Source: Chitinimonas viridis
GTDB lineage: Bacteria; Pseudomonadota; Gammaproteobacteria; Burkholderiales; Chitinimonadaceae
Assembly (NCBI RefSeq): GCF_030409555.1
Contig: NZ_JAUFPU010000009.1
Location: 1 to 64,000, forward strand
Direction of reading: 5' to 3'
Length of the DNA stretch: 64,000 bases
In this document: piece by piece, positions 44,130 through 52,258 of the stretch
How the letters are laid out: every line of letters starts with the position of its first letter
How positions within the stretch are numbered: position 1 is the stretch's first letter
Program-made: the position numbers and the translations under genes
The notes under the pieces: model-generated
What the model was told of the DNA's origin: nothing
Seen by the model: the letters and a program-made list of their open reading frames with translations, nothing else
Database searches by the model: none

Positions 44130-44869
44130 GCTTCCAGGATCACTTCTCGACCCAGTCTGCCGCCTACGCGCAGTTCCGGCCCTGTTATCCGGCCAGCCTG
44201 TTTGCCTGGCTGACCCAGGTGGCGCCCGCTGCCGGGCTGGCCTGGGACGTCGCCACCGGCAACGGACAGGCGGCGCTGGCCCTGGCGGAACACTTCCAGC
44301 AGGTTGTTGCGACCGAACCCTCGGCCGGGCAGCTTGCAAATGCACCATCCCACCCCCATATCGTCTACCGGCAGGAGGCGGCCGAACGCAGTTCGCTGAC
44401 TGCCGGCACTGCGGACTTGATCACGGTGGCGCAGGCGCTGCACTGGTTTGATCTGGACGCCTTCATGGCCGAGGCTGATCGCGTGCTCAAGCCCGGTGGC
44501 GTGCTGGCTATATGGTGTTACGAGGTGTTCGCCACCGAGCCTGCCATCGATGCCATCGTGGCCGACTACTATCACCATGTGGTCGGGGCATATTGGCCAC
44601 CCGAACGGCGTTGGCTTGAGCAGGGCTATGCCAGCTTGGCCATGCCTTACCCCCGGCTGCCTGTACCTGAACTGGATATGGCGTTGATGTGGACCTTGGA
44701 TGCACTGATCGGATATCTGGGCACCTGGTCGGCTACCCAGCGCTATAAAGAAGATAAACAGCATGACCCCCTGCTGGCGTTGCGCAAGCAGCTTGCGCCG
44801 CTCTGGGGGGATGCGCCCAGGCGTGTGAGCTGGCCACTGCGGCTGCATGCCTGCCAAAAACCGGCATGA
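44126..44869 (+). CDS. Class I SAM-dependent methyltransferase
   Basis: This 247-residue soluble protein has the methyltransferase 11 domain: motif I is AWDVATGNGQAALALAE, the acidic end of strand 2 is VVATEPSAGQL, and DLITVAQALHWFDLDAFMAEADRVLKPGGVLAIW covers motifs II and III. The QALHWFD signature is seen in many small-molecule methyltransferases of the UbiE/Trm9-like group. The acceptor is unknown. It overlaps the S66 peptidase gene by four bases and precedes ribE by 38, so it forms one block with DJ-1 and S66 inside the rib operon. Confidence 0.85.
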   Translation: MSFQDHFSTQSAAYAQFRPCYPASLFAWLTQVAPAAGLAWDVATGNGQAALALAEHFQQVVATEPSAGQLANAPSHPHIVYRQEAAERSSLTAGTADLITVAQALHWFDLDAFMAEADRVLKPGGVLAIWCYEVFATEPAIDAIVADYYHHVVGAYWPPERRWLEQGYASLAMPYPRLPVPELDMALMWTLDALIGYLGTWSATQRYKEDKQHDPLLALRKQLAPLWGDAPRRVSWPLRLHACQKPA

Positions 44870-44907
44870 CGCATGCGTCGGCGCCCCCCAATCGAGAAAG
44901 GATAGCC

Positions 44908-45546
44908 ATGTTCACTGGCATCATTGAAGCCACCGGCAAGATCGCCACCGTACAACCACTGGAAGGCGAAGGCCTGCGTGTGATGGTGGTCAGCGAACAC
45001 CTGGACCTGCGTGACGTGGCTATAGGCGACAGCATCGCGGTCAACGGCGGCTGCATGACGGTGATTGCCAAGACGGAGCACAGCTTCAAGTACGATATCT
45101 CGGCCGAATCGCTACGCTGCACGGTAGGATTGGAAGACCCGGGCCGCGAGGTAAATCTGGAGAAAGCGCTGCGGCTGGGCGATCGCCTGGGCGGGCACCT
45201 GGTGTCCGGCCATGTGGATGGCCTGGGGGAGGTACTGAAGTTCGTCGAGGTGGGCGAGAGCTGGCAACTGGTGGTGCAGGCGGACAAGTCCCTGGCCAAA
45301 TTCATTGCCATCAAGGGCTCGGTGGTCATCAATGGCGTGTCGTTGACCACCAATCAGGTCAAGGACGTCAATGACCGCTGCATCTTCTCGGTCAACCTGA
45401 TACCCCATACAGTGGCAGTCACCTCGCTCAAGCACCTGAAGGCCGGTGACAAGGTCAATCTGGAGATAGACCTGATCGCACGCTACCTTGAGCGCATGCT
45501 GCCCGAAGCCGATCCGTTTGAAGCGCTGAAGAAGCGCAAGGGCTGA
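44908..45546 (+). CDS. ribE: Riboflavin synthase, alpha subunit
   Basis: This 212-residue trimeric enzyme turns two molecules of 6,7-dimethyl-8-ribityllumazine into riboflavin. It has the two repeated lumazine-binding barrels: the first starts MFTGIIEATGKI and has VNGGCMTV, and the second has HLVSGHVDGLG and INGVSLTTN. IPHTVAVTSL and the C-terminal helix are typical. An AAAGGA site lies before the ATG at 44908. The lumazine substrate is made by ribH further along the same operon. Confidence 0.96.
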   Translation: MFTGIIEATGKIATVQPLEGEGLRVMVVSEHLDLRDVAIGDSIAVNGGCMTVIAKTEHSFKYDISAESLRCTVGLEDPGREVNLEKALRLGDRLGGHLVSGHVDGLGEVLKFVEVGESWQLVVQADKSLAKFIAIKGSVVINGVSLTTNQVKDVNDRCIFSVNLIPHTVAVTSLKHLKAGDKVNLEIDLIARYLERMLPEADPFEALKKRKG

Positions 45547-45592
45547 GCCGCCTGCTCACCCGCTCCCTTTGAATTCTGAAAGTACCCGTTAC

Positions 45593-46687
45593 ATGTCCAT
45601 TGCTATTTCTCCCATACCCGACCTGATTGCCGAGCTGGCTGCCGGCCGCATGATCATCCTGATGGATGACGAGGACCGCGAGAATGAGGGCGATCTCGTC
45701 ATGGCAGCCGAGCATGTCACCCCGGAGGCCATCAATTTCATGGCCAAGCACGCGCGTGGCTTGATCTGCCTGACCCTGACCGAGCAGCGCTGTCGGCAGC
45801 TGGAGCTGCCCTTGATGGTGACCAAGAATGGCGCCTCGCATGGCACCAATTTCACGCTCAGCATTGAGGCCGCCGAAGGGGTGAGTACCGGCATCTCTGC
45901 CGCAGACCGTGCACGGACGGTGCGGGCTGCCGTGGCACGCGATGCCAGGCCGTCCGATATCGTCCAGCCTGGCCATATTTTTCCGCTGATGGCGCGCGAG
46001 GGCGGGGTGCTGGCGCGTGCGGGCCATACCGAGGCAGGTTGCGATCTGGCGCGCATGGCAGGCTGCCTGCCGGCATCGGTGATCTGCGAAGTCATGAATG
46101 ACGACGGCACCATGGCACGCCTGCCCGAGCTGCTGCCCTTTGCTGCCCAGCATGGGCTCAAGATCGGCACCATTGCTGATCTGATCCAGTATCGTAGCCG
46201 TACCGAATCGCTGGTGGAGCGCGCTGGTGAGCGCATGGTGCAGACACCGGCAGGTGAGTTCAAGCTGGTGGCATTTCGGGAGCAGGGTTGCACCAGCACC
46301 CATCTGGCATTGGTCAAGGGCGATTTCACGGCCAGCGATGAAGTGCTGGTACGGGTGCACGAGCCACTGAGCGTGATGGACTGGATGGACGCGGGCCAGA
46401 CCCGCCACAGCTGGGGCATCTATCAAAGCCTGGCCGCGATCAGCGAGGCGGGCCGTGGGGTGGCGGTACTGCTGCATCGCGAGGAAAGCGGCGAGGATCT
46501 CCTGGCCCGTGCCTTGCCGGAATTGAAGCTCAACAACCCTACCAAATGGGATCTGCGCACGTATGGCGTAGGTGCCCAGATGCTCAAGTCCCTGGGGGTG
46601 GGCAAGATGCGCCTGCTGTCGCCCGCCCGCAAGATGCCCAGCATGGCTGGCTTTGGTTTGGAAGTGACGGGCTTTGTCGAGCCTTGA
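45593..46687 (+). CDS. ribB: 3,4-dihydroxy-2-butanone-4-phosphate synthase with degenerate GTP cyclohydrolase II-like half (RibBX type)
   Basis: This protein has 364 residues. The N-terminal 205 or so form a complete RibB: the metal- and substrate-binding DDEDRENEGDLVMAAE, the STGISAADR segment, and GGVLARAGHTEA near its end. RibB makes the four-carbon precursor from ribulose 5-phosphate. The rest resembles GTP cyclohydrolase II in outline (GVGAQMLKSLGV) but lacks the zinc cysteines (the G-x-R-C-D-C-G motif) and the catalytic loop, so it should not act on GTP. Such RibB proteins with an inactive RibA half are known. A separate RibA is therefore expected elsewhere in the genome. Confidence 0.92.
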   Translation: MSIAISPIPDLIAELAAGRMIILMDDEDRENEGDLVMAAEHVTPEAINFMAKHARGLICLTLTEQRCRQLELPLMVTKNGASHGTNFTLSIEAAEGVSTGISAADRARTVRAAVARDARPSDIVQPGHIFPLMAREGGVLARAGHTEAGCDLARMAGCLPASVICEVMNDDGTMARLPELLPFAAQHGLKIGTIADLIQYRSRTESLVERAGERMVQTPAGEFKLVAFREQGCTSTHLALVKGDFTASDEVLVRVHEPLSVMDWMDAGQTRHSWGIYQSLAAISEAGRGVAVLLHREESGEDLLARALPELKLNNPTKWDLRTYGVGAQMLKSLGVGKMRLLSPARKMPSMAGFGLEVTGFVEP

Positions 46688-46700
46688 TTTCTAAGGCTTT

Positions 46701-46744
46701 TTGACCGCCATGGCGGCTTGGTGCTAAGATATACGGCTGTATAT
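46701..46744 (+). promoter_or_regulatory. Promoter and operator of the AbrB-Doc pair
   Basis: TTGACC (46701-46706) and TAAGAT (46725-46730) are 18 bp apart. An inverted repeat, ATATAC-GGCT-GTATAT (46729-46744), overlaps the -10 element. It is well placed for the AbrB-like antitoxin to repress its own operon. Confidence 0.65.
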
Positions 46745-46763
46745 ACGAAATACGGAGCACGCC

Positions 46764-46991
46764 ATGAGCCAGGTCTCGCTACGCAAGGTTGGTTCCAGCT
46801 TTGTCACTACCATACCGGCCGAGCTGGTCAGCAGCCTGCATCTGGCGGAGGGGCAAAAGTTCGAGATCACCAGCGAGAATGGACGCTTGCTGCTGACGCC
46901 GGTAGATGAGGCCTTTTCCGAAGGCTGGCGTGCCTATCAGGAGGTGCTGGAGCAGTATCGCCCGGCGTTCCAGAAACTGGCCGACCTTTGA
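46764..46991 (+). CDS. AbrB/MazE-type antitoxin
   Basis: This 75-residue protein has the swapped-hairpin DNA-binding domain of the SpoVT-AbrB family at its N-terminus (VSLRKVGSSFVTTIPAELV, then LAEGQKFEITSENGRLLLTP). Its acidic C-terminal helix (FSEGWRAYQEVLEQYRPAFQKL) is the likely toxin-binding part. The stop overlaps the start of the doc gene by one base (TGATG). It lies directly behind a promoter with a palindromic operator, so the pair should be transcribed on its own as well as with the rib operon. An AbrB-type antitoxin with a Doc toxin is a known pairing. Confidence 0.88.
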   Translation: MSQVSLRKVGSSFVTTIPAELVSSLHLAEGQKFEITSENGRLLLTPVDEAFSEGWRAYQEVLEQYRPAFQKLADL

Positions 46992-47374
46992 TGGCGGTGC
47001 GTTTTCTGCCTGAGTCGCTGGTGCTATTGATGCACGAGGATCAGATACGCGCCTTTGGCGGCATGCAGGGCATCAGGGGTATTGATTTGATGCGCTCGGC
47101 GTTGAGCCAGGCACAGCAGACACTTGATGACACCGGCGACCTGTTCGAGGCCGCGGCAGCCTACGCGCATTCGCTGGCGAAGAACCATCCCTTTCTGGAT
47201 GGCAACAAGCGCACCGCTGCAGCCACCGTGACCACCTTTCTGGTGCAGAACGGTTGGCGGCTCTGCTTCAGCCAGGTGGATCTGGTGGACTGGATAGTAC
47301 GTATTGCTGTCAGCGAGCTGGATAGACCGGCACTGGCAGCCTTGTTGCGACAACATACTGAATTGAAAGCATGA
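46991..47374 (+). CDS. doc: Doc-type toxin (Fic fold, death on curing)
   Basis: This 127-residue protein has the Doc motif H66-P-F-L-D-G-N-K-R, in which the His is catalytic and the Asn/Lys/Arg bind nucleotide phosphates. Doc toxins phosphorylate EF-Tu and stop translation. The rest ([17 protein letters not shown] before it, and a C-terminal helix) is typical of short Doc proteins without an inhibitory helix of their own, so the AbrB partner is needed for control. The ATG at 46991 overlaps the antitoxin stop. It ends one base before ribH starts, so leaking transcription will reach ribH. Confidence 0.9.
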   Translation: MAVRFLPESLVLLMHEDQIRAFGGMQGIRGIDLMRSALSQAQQTLDDTGDLFEAAAAYAHSLAKNHPFLDGNKRTAAATVTTFLVQNGWRLCFSQVDLVDWIVRIAVSELDRPALAALLRQHTELKA

Positions 47375-47375
47375 T

Positions 47376-47861
47376 ATGGCCCGTTTTGAATCCATACCGG
47401 AAATCGAATCCAACTTTGACGGCAAGGGCTTGCGCATCGGCATCGTCACCGCCCGTTTCAACAACGATGTGTGTGGCGGCCTGTTGTTGGCCTGTCGCGA
47501 CGAGCTCAAGCGCCTGGGCGTGCAGGATGCCGACGTGCTGCTGACCACTGTGCCGGGTGCGCTGGAAGTGCCACTGGTACTGCAGACCATGGCCAAGTCT
47601 GGCCGTTTCGATGCCCTGATCGCCCTGGGTGCCATCATTCGTGGCGAGACCTATCATTTTGAGCTGGTCTCCAACGAATCGGGCTCGGGTGTGACCCAGG
47701 TAGGCCTGGACTTTGGCATCCCCATCGCCAATGCCATCCTGACCACCGAGAACGACGACCAGGCACTGGTGCGTATGCAGGAAAAGGGTAGCGATGCGGC
47801 CAAGGTAGCCGTGGAGATGGCCCGCTTGCAGGCAGCGTTGCGCGAGCGTTTCAAGATGTAA
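47376..47861 (+). CDS. ribH: 6,7-dimethyl-8-ribityllumazine synthase
   Basis: This 161-residue enzyme makes lumazine from the RibD product and the RibB product and forms pentamers or 60-mers. Motifs seen are [44 protein letters not shown] with its catalytic His, and [19 protein letters not shown]. It starts one base after the doc stop with almost no space for a separate ribosome binding site, so it depends on coupling to doc, or on re-initiation. Two hairpins lie between it and nusB. Confidence 0.96.
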   Translation: MARFESIPEIESNFDGKGLRIGIVTARFNNDVCGGLLLACRDELKRLGVQDADVLLTTVPGALEVPLVLQTMAKSGRFDALIALGAIIRGETYHFELVSNESGSGVTQVGLDFGIPIANAILTTENDDQALVRMQEKGSDAAKVAVEMARLQAALRERFKM

Positions 47862-47869
47862 AGGCCTTG

Positions 47870-47905
47870 CTGCCACCCGCTGCCTGATGTGTAGCGGGTA
47901 GGCAG
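47870..47905 (+). other. Hairpin after ribH
   Basis: CTGCC plus ACCCGCT (47870-47881) pairs with AGCGGGT and GGCAG (47893-47905), with a single bulged A and an eleven-base loop. It is strong but not followed by T, so it may stabilise the ribH mRNA or mark a processing site. Confidence 0.5.
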
Positions 47906-47954
47906 TAAGTACCAAGCCGGCTGCGGGCAAGCCCCCAGCCGTCAAGAACCCCCC

Positions 47955-47989
47955 AAGAGCGCGGCTTGCAAGCCGCGCCTGCTCTTTGA
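47955..47989 (+). other. 20-bp perfect palindrome before nusB
   Basis: GCGCGGCTTGCAAGCCGCGC (47959-47978) is fully self-complementary, with AAGAGC and GCTCTT as loose outer arms. It ends 23 bases before the nusB ATG. As RNA it would form a stable hairpin ahead of the ribosome binding site. Confidence 0.6.
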
Positions 47990-48001
47990 ACAGGACACAC
48001 C

Positions 48002-48487
48002 ATGAGCCAAGCTGAACAACCCCAAGAAGCCAAGAAGACCCCGCAGAAATCCTCCCGCCGCCGCTCGCGTGAGTTTGCCGTACAGGGGCTGTACCAGTGG
48101 CAGCTTACTGGCGACGGCGTGGCCAATATCGAGCGTTTCCTGCGCGACAGCAGCACCAGTTTTGTCCGGGCTGACGAGACCCTGTTCCGCGAGCTGTTCT
48201 ACAACGCCCTGCGCGATGCCGAGGCACTGAAGACAGCCCTGGCGCCACATCTGGACCGTGATGAAATCGATGTCAGCCCGGTGGAGCGGGCGGTGCTGCT
48301 GGTGGCCGCATTCGAGTTGATCCACAAGCCGGAAACCCCCTACGCGGTGGTGATCAATGAGGCGATCGAGATAGCCAAGACCTTTGGCGGTACCGATGGT
48401 CATCGCTTTGTCAACGGCGTCCTGGACAAGCTGGCCGCCGAAGTGCGCACTGCTGAGGTTGAAGCTGGCCGTAACCGCCGTCGCTGA
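48002..48487 (+). CDS. nusB: Transcription antitermination protein NusB
   Basis: This all-helical RNA-binding protein (161 residues) joins NusE at boxA to prevent early termination of rRNA transcription. The family core is seen: RRSREFAVQGLYQWQLTG near the start, LDRDEIDVSPVERAVLLVAAFEL, and VVINEAIEIAKTFGGTDGHRFVNGVLDKLA at the end. The N-terminus has an extra basic stretch (KKTPQKSSRRRSR) that helps RNA binding in relatives. The ribH-nusB-thiL order is widely conserved. A stable palindrome in its leader may control it. Confidence 0.96.
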   Translation: MSQAEQPQEAKKTPQKSSRRRSREFAVQGLYQWQLTGDGVANIERFLRDSSTSFVRADETLFRELFYNALRDAEALKTALAPHLDRDEIDVSPVERAVLLVAAFELIHKPETPYAVVINEAIEIAKTFGGTDGHRFVNGVLDKLAAEVRTAEVEAGRNRRR

Positions 48488-48505
48488 TACGGGTAGTGCT
48501 TGGCC

Positions 48506-48715
48506 ATGCGCTTCGACGTCTTTGGTAGATACCAGCTGGAAATACGCCGTGTCGGTACTGAGTGGGTGGCCTATCGCCCAGGTACCGGCACCTTGCTGGC
48601 CTTGCCTGATCTTGTGATTCCGCCTGAGCTGACGGAAGCGCAGCTTGCGGGTTATCTCTTCGACCTGCTGCACGAGTTGAGCGAGCCCGGCCGCAGCCTG
48701 CGCCGGGTGGACTAA
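48506..48715 (+). CDS. Small conserved protein (DUF7661-like)
   Basis: This 69-residue soluble protein starts MRFDVFGRYQLEI and continues with WVAYRPGTGTLLALPDLVIPPEL and LAGYLFDLLHEL. It resembles a family of short proteins that I believe is listed as DUF7661; the function is unknown. It lies 18 bases after nusB and nine before thiL, so it is part of the operon. A TTG two codons upstream is another possible start, but the ATG at 48506 suits the pattern better. Confidence 0.65.
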   Translation: MRFDVFGRYQLEIRRVGTEWVAYRPGTGTLLALPDLVIPPELTEAQLAGYLFDLLHELSEPGRSLRRVD

Positions 48716-48724
48716 CGCCCCGCC

Positions 48725-49684
48725 ATGCCGCTCGATGAATTTGATCTGATACAGCGTTACTTTACCCGGCCTGTCGGCAATACCGTACTGGGCGTGGGGG
48801 ACGATGCCGCACTGATCGCGCCGACACCGGGCATGCAACTGGCAGTCTCCGCCGATACGCTGGTGGAGGGACGCCATTTCTTTGCCGGCTGCGATGCTGA
48901 GGCGCTGGGCTGGAAGTGCCTGGCCGTCAATCTGTCGGATATGGCGGCCATGGGCGCCAGGCCGCGTTGGTTTACGCTGTGCCTGAGCCTGCCACAAGCC
49001 AACCCGGACTGGCTGGCGGCGTTTTCGCGCGGCATGTTTGCCCTGGCCGACGAGCACAATGTGGCCTTGATCGGGGGTGATACCACGGCCGGCCCCTTGA
49101 CCATCTCCATCCAGATCATGGGCGAAGTCGCGCCCGGCTTTGCGCTGCGGCGCGATGCGGGCCAGGCAGGTGACGATATCTGGCTATCAGGTTGTACCGG
49201 TGCGGCCGCCATGGCGGTGGCGCAGCGCTATGGCCAGCTCCAGCTGGACGCGAGCGACCTTGCCTACTGTGCGGAGCGGCTGGACAAGCCGCAGCCCAGG
49301 GTGGCTCTGGGCTTGGCCCTGGCGGGGCTCGCCCGTGCTGCCATTGATGTGTCCGATGGCCTATTGGCCGATCTTGGGCATATTGCAGCCCGCTCGCAGT
49401 TGGCGGCAGAACTGCGGCTGATGTCTTTGCCGCTGCCGCCGCTGAGCGACGAGGCCATGGCCCTGCCTGCGTTGGATCGCTGCTTGCTGGCTGGTGGCGA
49501 CGATTACGAGCTGTGCTTTACGGCCGCGCCCACGGTGCGGGCACAGATTGAGCAACTGGCAACGGCGCTGGCGCTGCGCTTGAGCCATATCGGCCAACTG
49601 AAGGCAGGGCAGGGCGTGACGGTGCTGGACGCCAACGATCAGCCTGTTAGGCTGCCTTATACCGGCTTCAACCATTTCGCCTGA
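48725..49684 (+). CDS. thiL: Thiamine-phosphate kinase
   Basis: This 319-residue enzyme makes thiamine diphosphate from thiamine phosphate and ATP, the last step of the pathway. Typical segments are MPLDEFDLIQRYF, LGVGDDAALI, VSADTLVEGRHF with the metal-binding Asp, LAVNLSDMAAMGARPRW, LIGGDTTAGPL, and in the C-terminal half AAIDVSDGLLADLGHI and LAGGDDYELCF. The length and start are normal. It follows the small 69-residue gene by nine bases and is followed by pgpA three bases later. Confidence 0.95.
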   Translation: MPLDEFDLIQRYFTRPVGNTVLGVGDDAALIAPTPGMQLAVSADTLVEGRHFFAGCDAEALGWKCLAVNLSDMAAMGARPRWFTLCLSLPQANPDWLAAFSRGMFALADEHNVALIGGDTTAGPLTISIQIMGEVAPGFALRRDAGQAGDDIWLSGCTGAAAMAVAQRYGQLQLDASDLAYCAERLDKPQPRVALGLALAGLARAAIDVSDGLLADLGHIAARSQLAAELRLMSLPLPPLSDEAMALPALDRCLLAGGDDYELCFTAAPTVRAQIEQLATALALRLSHIGQLKAGQGVTVLDANDQPVRLPYTGFNHFA

Positions 49685-49687
49685 CTT

Positions 49688-50179
49688 ATGCCTGCACTGC
49701 GCCAACCAGATATCAAGCTGCTGCTGTCTCACCCTGCGCACTTTCTCGCCTTGGGCTTCGGCAGCGGTCTTGCTCCCAAAGCGCCGGGGACATTTGGGTC
49801 GCTGGCTGCGATCCCTCTGTATCTGCTGCTGGCCCAGCTGCTGTTACCATGGCATATCGCCCTGCTGGCTATCCCATTGTTTGTGCTGGGTATCTGGGCT
49901 TGCGGCAAGACTGGGCAGGCGCTAGGCGTGTCGGATCACGGCGGCATCGTCTGGGATGAAATCGTGGCGATGCTACCCTTGCTGGCCATGGTGCCGCAGA
50001 CTGTCCTGGGCTGGAGCGCCGCGTTCCTGTTGTTCCGCCTGTTTGATATCAGCAAGCCCTGGCCTATCAGCTGGTTTGATGCACGCATCAAAGGCGGCTT
50101 CGGCGTCATGCTCGACGACGCACTCGCGGCGCTGCCGGCAGCCGGCCTGCTCTATCTGCTGTATCCCTGGCTATCCTAG
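49688..50179 (+). CDS. pgpA: Phosphatidylglycerophosphatase A
   Basis: This inner-membrane phosphatase of 163 residues makes phosphatidylglycerol from its phosphate. Family motifs are HFLALGFGSGLAPKAPGTFGSLAAIPLYLLL, then DHGGIVWDEIVAMLPLL, and FRLFDISKPWPISWFD with the conserved Lys-Pro-Trp-Pro. DDALAALPA near the end supplies the acidic pair. There are three to four predicted helices. It is the last gene of the operon, three bases after thiL, in an order common in proteobacteria. Confidence 0.95.
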   Translation: MPALRQPDIKLLLSHPAHFLALGFGSGLAPKAPGTFGSLAAIPLYLLLAQLLLPWHIALLAIPLFVLGIWACGKTGQALGVSDHGGIVWDEIVAMLPLLAMVPQTVLGWSAAFLLFRLFDISKPWPISWFDARIKGGFGVMLDDALAALPAAGLLYLLYPWLS

Positions 50180-50373
50180 CCTGCGCATCGATTTTGCTGT
50201 GAGCCTGGCGGATTCGCGTCATGGCAGCGTGGCCTGAATCCGCGGGTTCTTTCGCATGCCACGCAAGCTCATTCTGTTTTTTTGATCAAACTACTCAGAT
50301 CATTCCGCTATCAGCAAGCTAGTTCAAGGCATAGCATGGCAATTGTTCATTCAGACTTTTGCAAGGAGTTGTC

Positions 50374-51075
50374 ATGCTTACGCTACGTCGCAGTGCAGAC
50401 CGGGGTTATGCCGACCACGGCTGGCTGAAGTCCTTCCATAGTTTTTCCTTCGCCGAGTACTACGACCCCAAACACATGGGCTTTGGCCCCTTGCGCGTCA
50501 TCAACGAGGATAGGGTGGCGCCTGGAGCGGGATTCGGTACCCATGGCCATCGTGATATGGAAATCATCAGCTATGTGCTGGAGGGGGGGCTGGAGCACCG
50601 GGACAGCATGGGCAACGGCTCGGTCATTCGGCCGGGTGATGTACAGCGCATGAGTGCCGGCAAGGGGGTCATGCACTCCGAGTACAACGGCTCGGTGGAT
50701 CACAGTGTGCATTTTCTGCAGATATGGATCATGCCCAGTGCGACCGGTATTGCACCAGGCTACGAGGAGAAGCATTTTGATGCAGCCCAGAAGCGAGGTC
50801 GGCTGTGCCTGATCGCCAGCCCGGATGCGGCTGAAGGTTCGGTGTCCGTGCATCAGGATGCGCGGCTGTACGCGGGCTTGTTCGATGCCGAGGAGCAGGG
50901 GGCGTTGACCATCGACCCTGGCCGCCTGGCCTATGTGCATCTGGCGCGGGGTAGCCTGCAGGTGAACGGGCAAGCGCTTGAGGCTGGCGATGCCCTGCTG
51001 CTGCACGGGGAGCCCCTTGTCACCTTGGCGCAAGGGCGGGATGCCGAAGTGCTGGTGTTTGACATGGTGGCTTGA
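50374..51075 (+). CDS. Pirin-family protein (YhaK-like)
   Basis: This 233-residue bicupin protein has the N-terminal cupin metal site intact: THGHRDMEIISYVLEGGLEHRDSMGNG followed by MSAGKGVMHSEYN, giving two or three His and a Glu. The C-terminal cupin is shorter and lacks metal ligands. Relatives include quercetin 2,3-dioxygenase-like YhiW and the redox-sensing YhaK. AAGGAG precedes the ATG at 50374. It is followed by OsmC and an FMN reductase gene, a group seen in responses to quinone or peroxide stress; the link is inferred. Confidence 0.88.
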   Translation: MLTLRRSADRGYADHGWLKSFHSFSFAEYYDPKHMGFGPLRVINEDRVAPGAGFGTHGHRDMEIISYVLEGGLEHRDSMGNGSVIRPGDVQRMSAGKGVMHSEYNGSVDHSVHFLQIWIMPSATGIAPGYEEKHFDAAQKRGRLCLIASPDAAEGSVSVHQDARLYAGLFDAEEQGALTIDPGRLAYVHLARGSLQVNGQALEAGDALLLHGEPLVTLAQGRDAEVLVFDMVA

Positions 51076-51185
51076 GCTGACGCCCAGGAACCGCCATGCT
51101 CGCGCCTGGGACGGTATGGAAGCTGCTGGTATTGCCGGCCCGGGTGTACGCTGGATAGTAGAAACAAATATCAGGAGAGAAAAAG

Positions 51186-51569
51186 ATGACCGTCGTAGCA
51201 AGCAAGGCCGAACAAGGCCATTATCTGACACAGCTGATAGCAGACCAAGCCCACTGGCTGGCCGATGCGGACGGCGCACAGGGTGAGGGGACCGCCCCCG
51301 ATCCGCATCAACTGCTGGATGCGGCACTAGCCGCATGTACTGCCATTACCGTGCGTATGTACGCTGAGCGTAAGGGTATGGCACTGCAGGACGTGGTGGT
51401 GACCATCCGCCACAAGGAAGAGGGCGGTGTTTACCAGATGGAGCGACAGTTGCAGTTCATTGGTGACCTGACCGAGCAGGAGCGTGCCCGGCTGACCGAG
51501 ATAGCCGGCAAGTGTCCGGTACACAAGACGCTGTCTGGCCGCTTCGAGATCACGACCCAGGCGCAATGA
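51186..51569 (+). CDS. OsmC/Ohr-family protein
   Basis: This 127-residue protein reduces organic hydroperoxides with two cysteines in active family members. Here AALAACTAITVRMYAERKG carries the first Cys and GKCPVHKTLSG the second, with the usual spacing, so the peroxidase pair appears intact. The PDPHQLLDAALAAC stretch is typical of the YhfA-like branch. It starts 110 bases after the pirin gene behind AGGAGAG and precedes the FMN reductase gene by 20 bases. Confidence 0.87.
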   Translation: MTVVASKAEQGHYLTQLIADQAHWLADADGAQGEGTAPDPHQLLDAALAACTAITVRMYAERKGMALQDVVVTIRHKEEGGVYQMERQLQFIGDLTEQERARLTEIAGKCPVHKTLSGRFEITTQAQ

Positions 51570-51589
51570 CAGCGGCAAAGGAGAAGGCG

Positions 51590-52153
51590 ATGAGTGCACG
51601 CATACTGGTTTTTGCCGGCAGTGCCCGGCGGGCCTCACTAAACAAGCGCCTGGCTGCTGTTCTGTCGGCATCGATCGTTGCAGCTGGTGGTGAGGCTACT
51701 TTGATTGATCTGGCCGACTATGAAATGCCGCTGTATCACGGCGACTGGGAGGCGGATAACGGTCCCCCCGAAGCCGCCAGGCGATTGAACGCGCTGCTGG
51801 CGCAACACGATGGCTTGGCACTGGCTTCGCCGGAGAACAATGCGTCGATTTCGGCCCTGATGAAGAACACACTGGACTGGCTATCGCGCATCGATGGCGG
51901 TGCCACGCTGCAAGGCAAGGCTGCCTTGCTGACGGCGGCTTCGCCAGGGGCGCTGGGTGGCCTGCGTGGGCTGAACCACCTGCGCGACATCCTGCACACC
52001 CTGGGTGTAACCACGCTGCCGCAAACGCTGGCTGTCAGCCGCGCGCATGAGGCGTTTGCAGAGGATGGCAGCCTGGTCAACGAGCGGCAGCGCGGGCAGG
52101 TCGATCAACTGGCTACCCGCTTGATCCACCTGGCGTTGGCCCTCAAGGGCTGA
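51590..52153 (+). CDS. NADPH-dependent FMN reductase-family oxidoreductase
   Basis: This 187-residue flavodoxin-fold protein has the FMN phosphate loop FAGSARRASLNKRLA at the N-terminus, LADYEMPLYHGDWE, and ASPENNASISALMKNTLDWLSR, which are the marks of the ArsH/ChrR/YieF group. These enzymes reduce quinones, chromate or free flavin with two electrons and so limit oxidative stress. It starts 20 bases after osmC, with GGAGAAGG just before the ATG at 51590. Pirin, OsmC and this gene probably form one transcript. Confidence 0.9.
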   Translation: MSARILVFAGSARRASLNKRLAAVLSASIVAAGGEATLIDLADYEMPLYHGDWEADNGPPEAARRLNALLAQHDGLALASPENNASISALMKNTLDWLSRIDGGATLQGKAALLTAASPGALGGLRGLNHLRDILHTLGVTTLPQTLAVSRAHEAFAEDGSLVNERQRGQVDQLATRLIHLALALKG

Positions 52154-52258
52154 TGGCACTTTCCGGCTTGGGCATGGTCTATAACGCAGACGTTAGGACG
52201 AAGATCGGCCGTGGGCGGCCTGTTCGTCTGGATAGTGTTCTGTACTGGGAGATACATC

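Noticed and set aside
45547-45592. FMN riboswitch before ribB
   Set aside because: The gap between ribE and ribB is only 46 bases and has none of the conserved FMN riboswitch blocks.
46988-46990. TTG as start codon of doc
   Set aside because: The ATG at 46991 follows immediately, gives the usual TGATG coupling and suits the family N-terminus.
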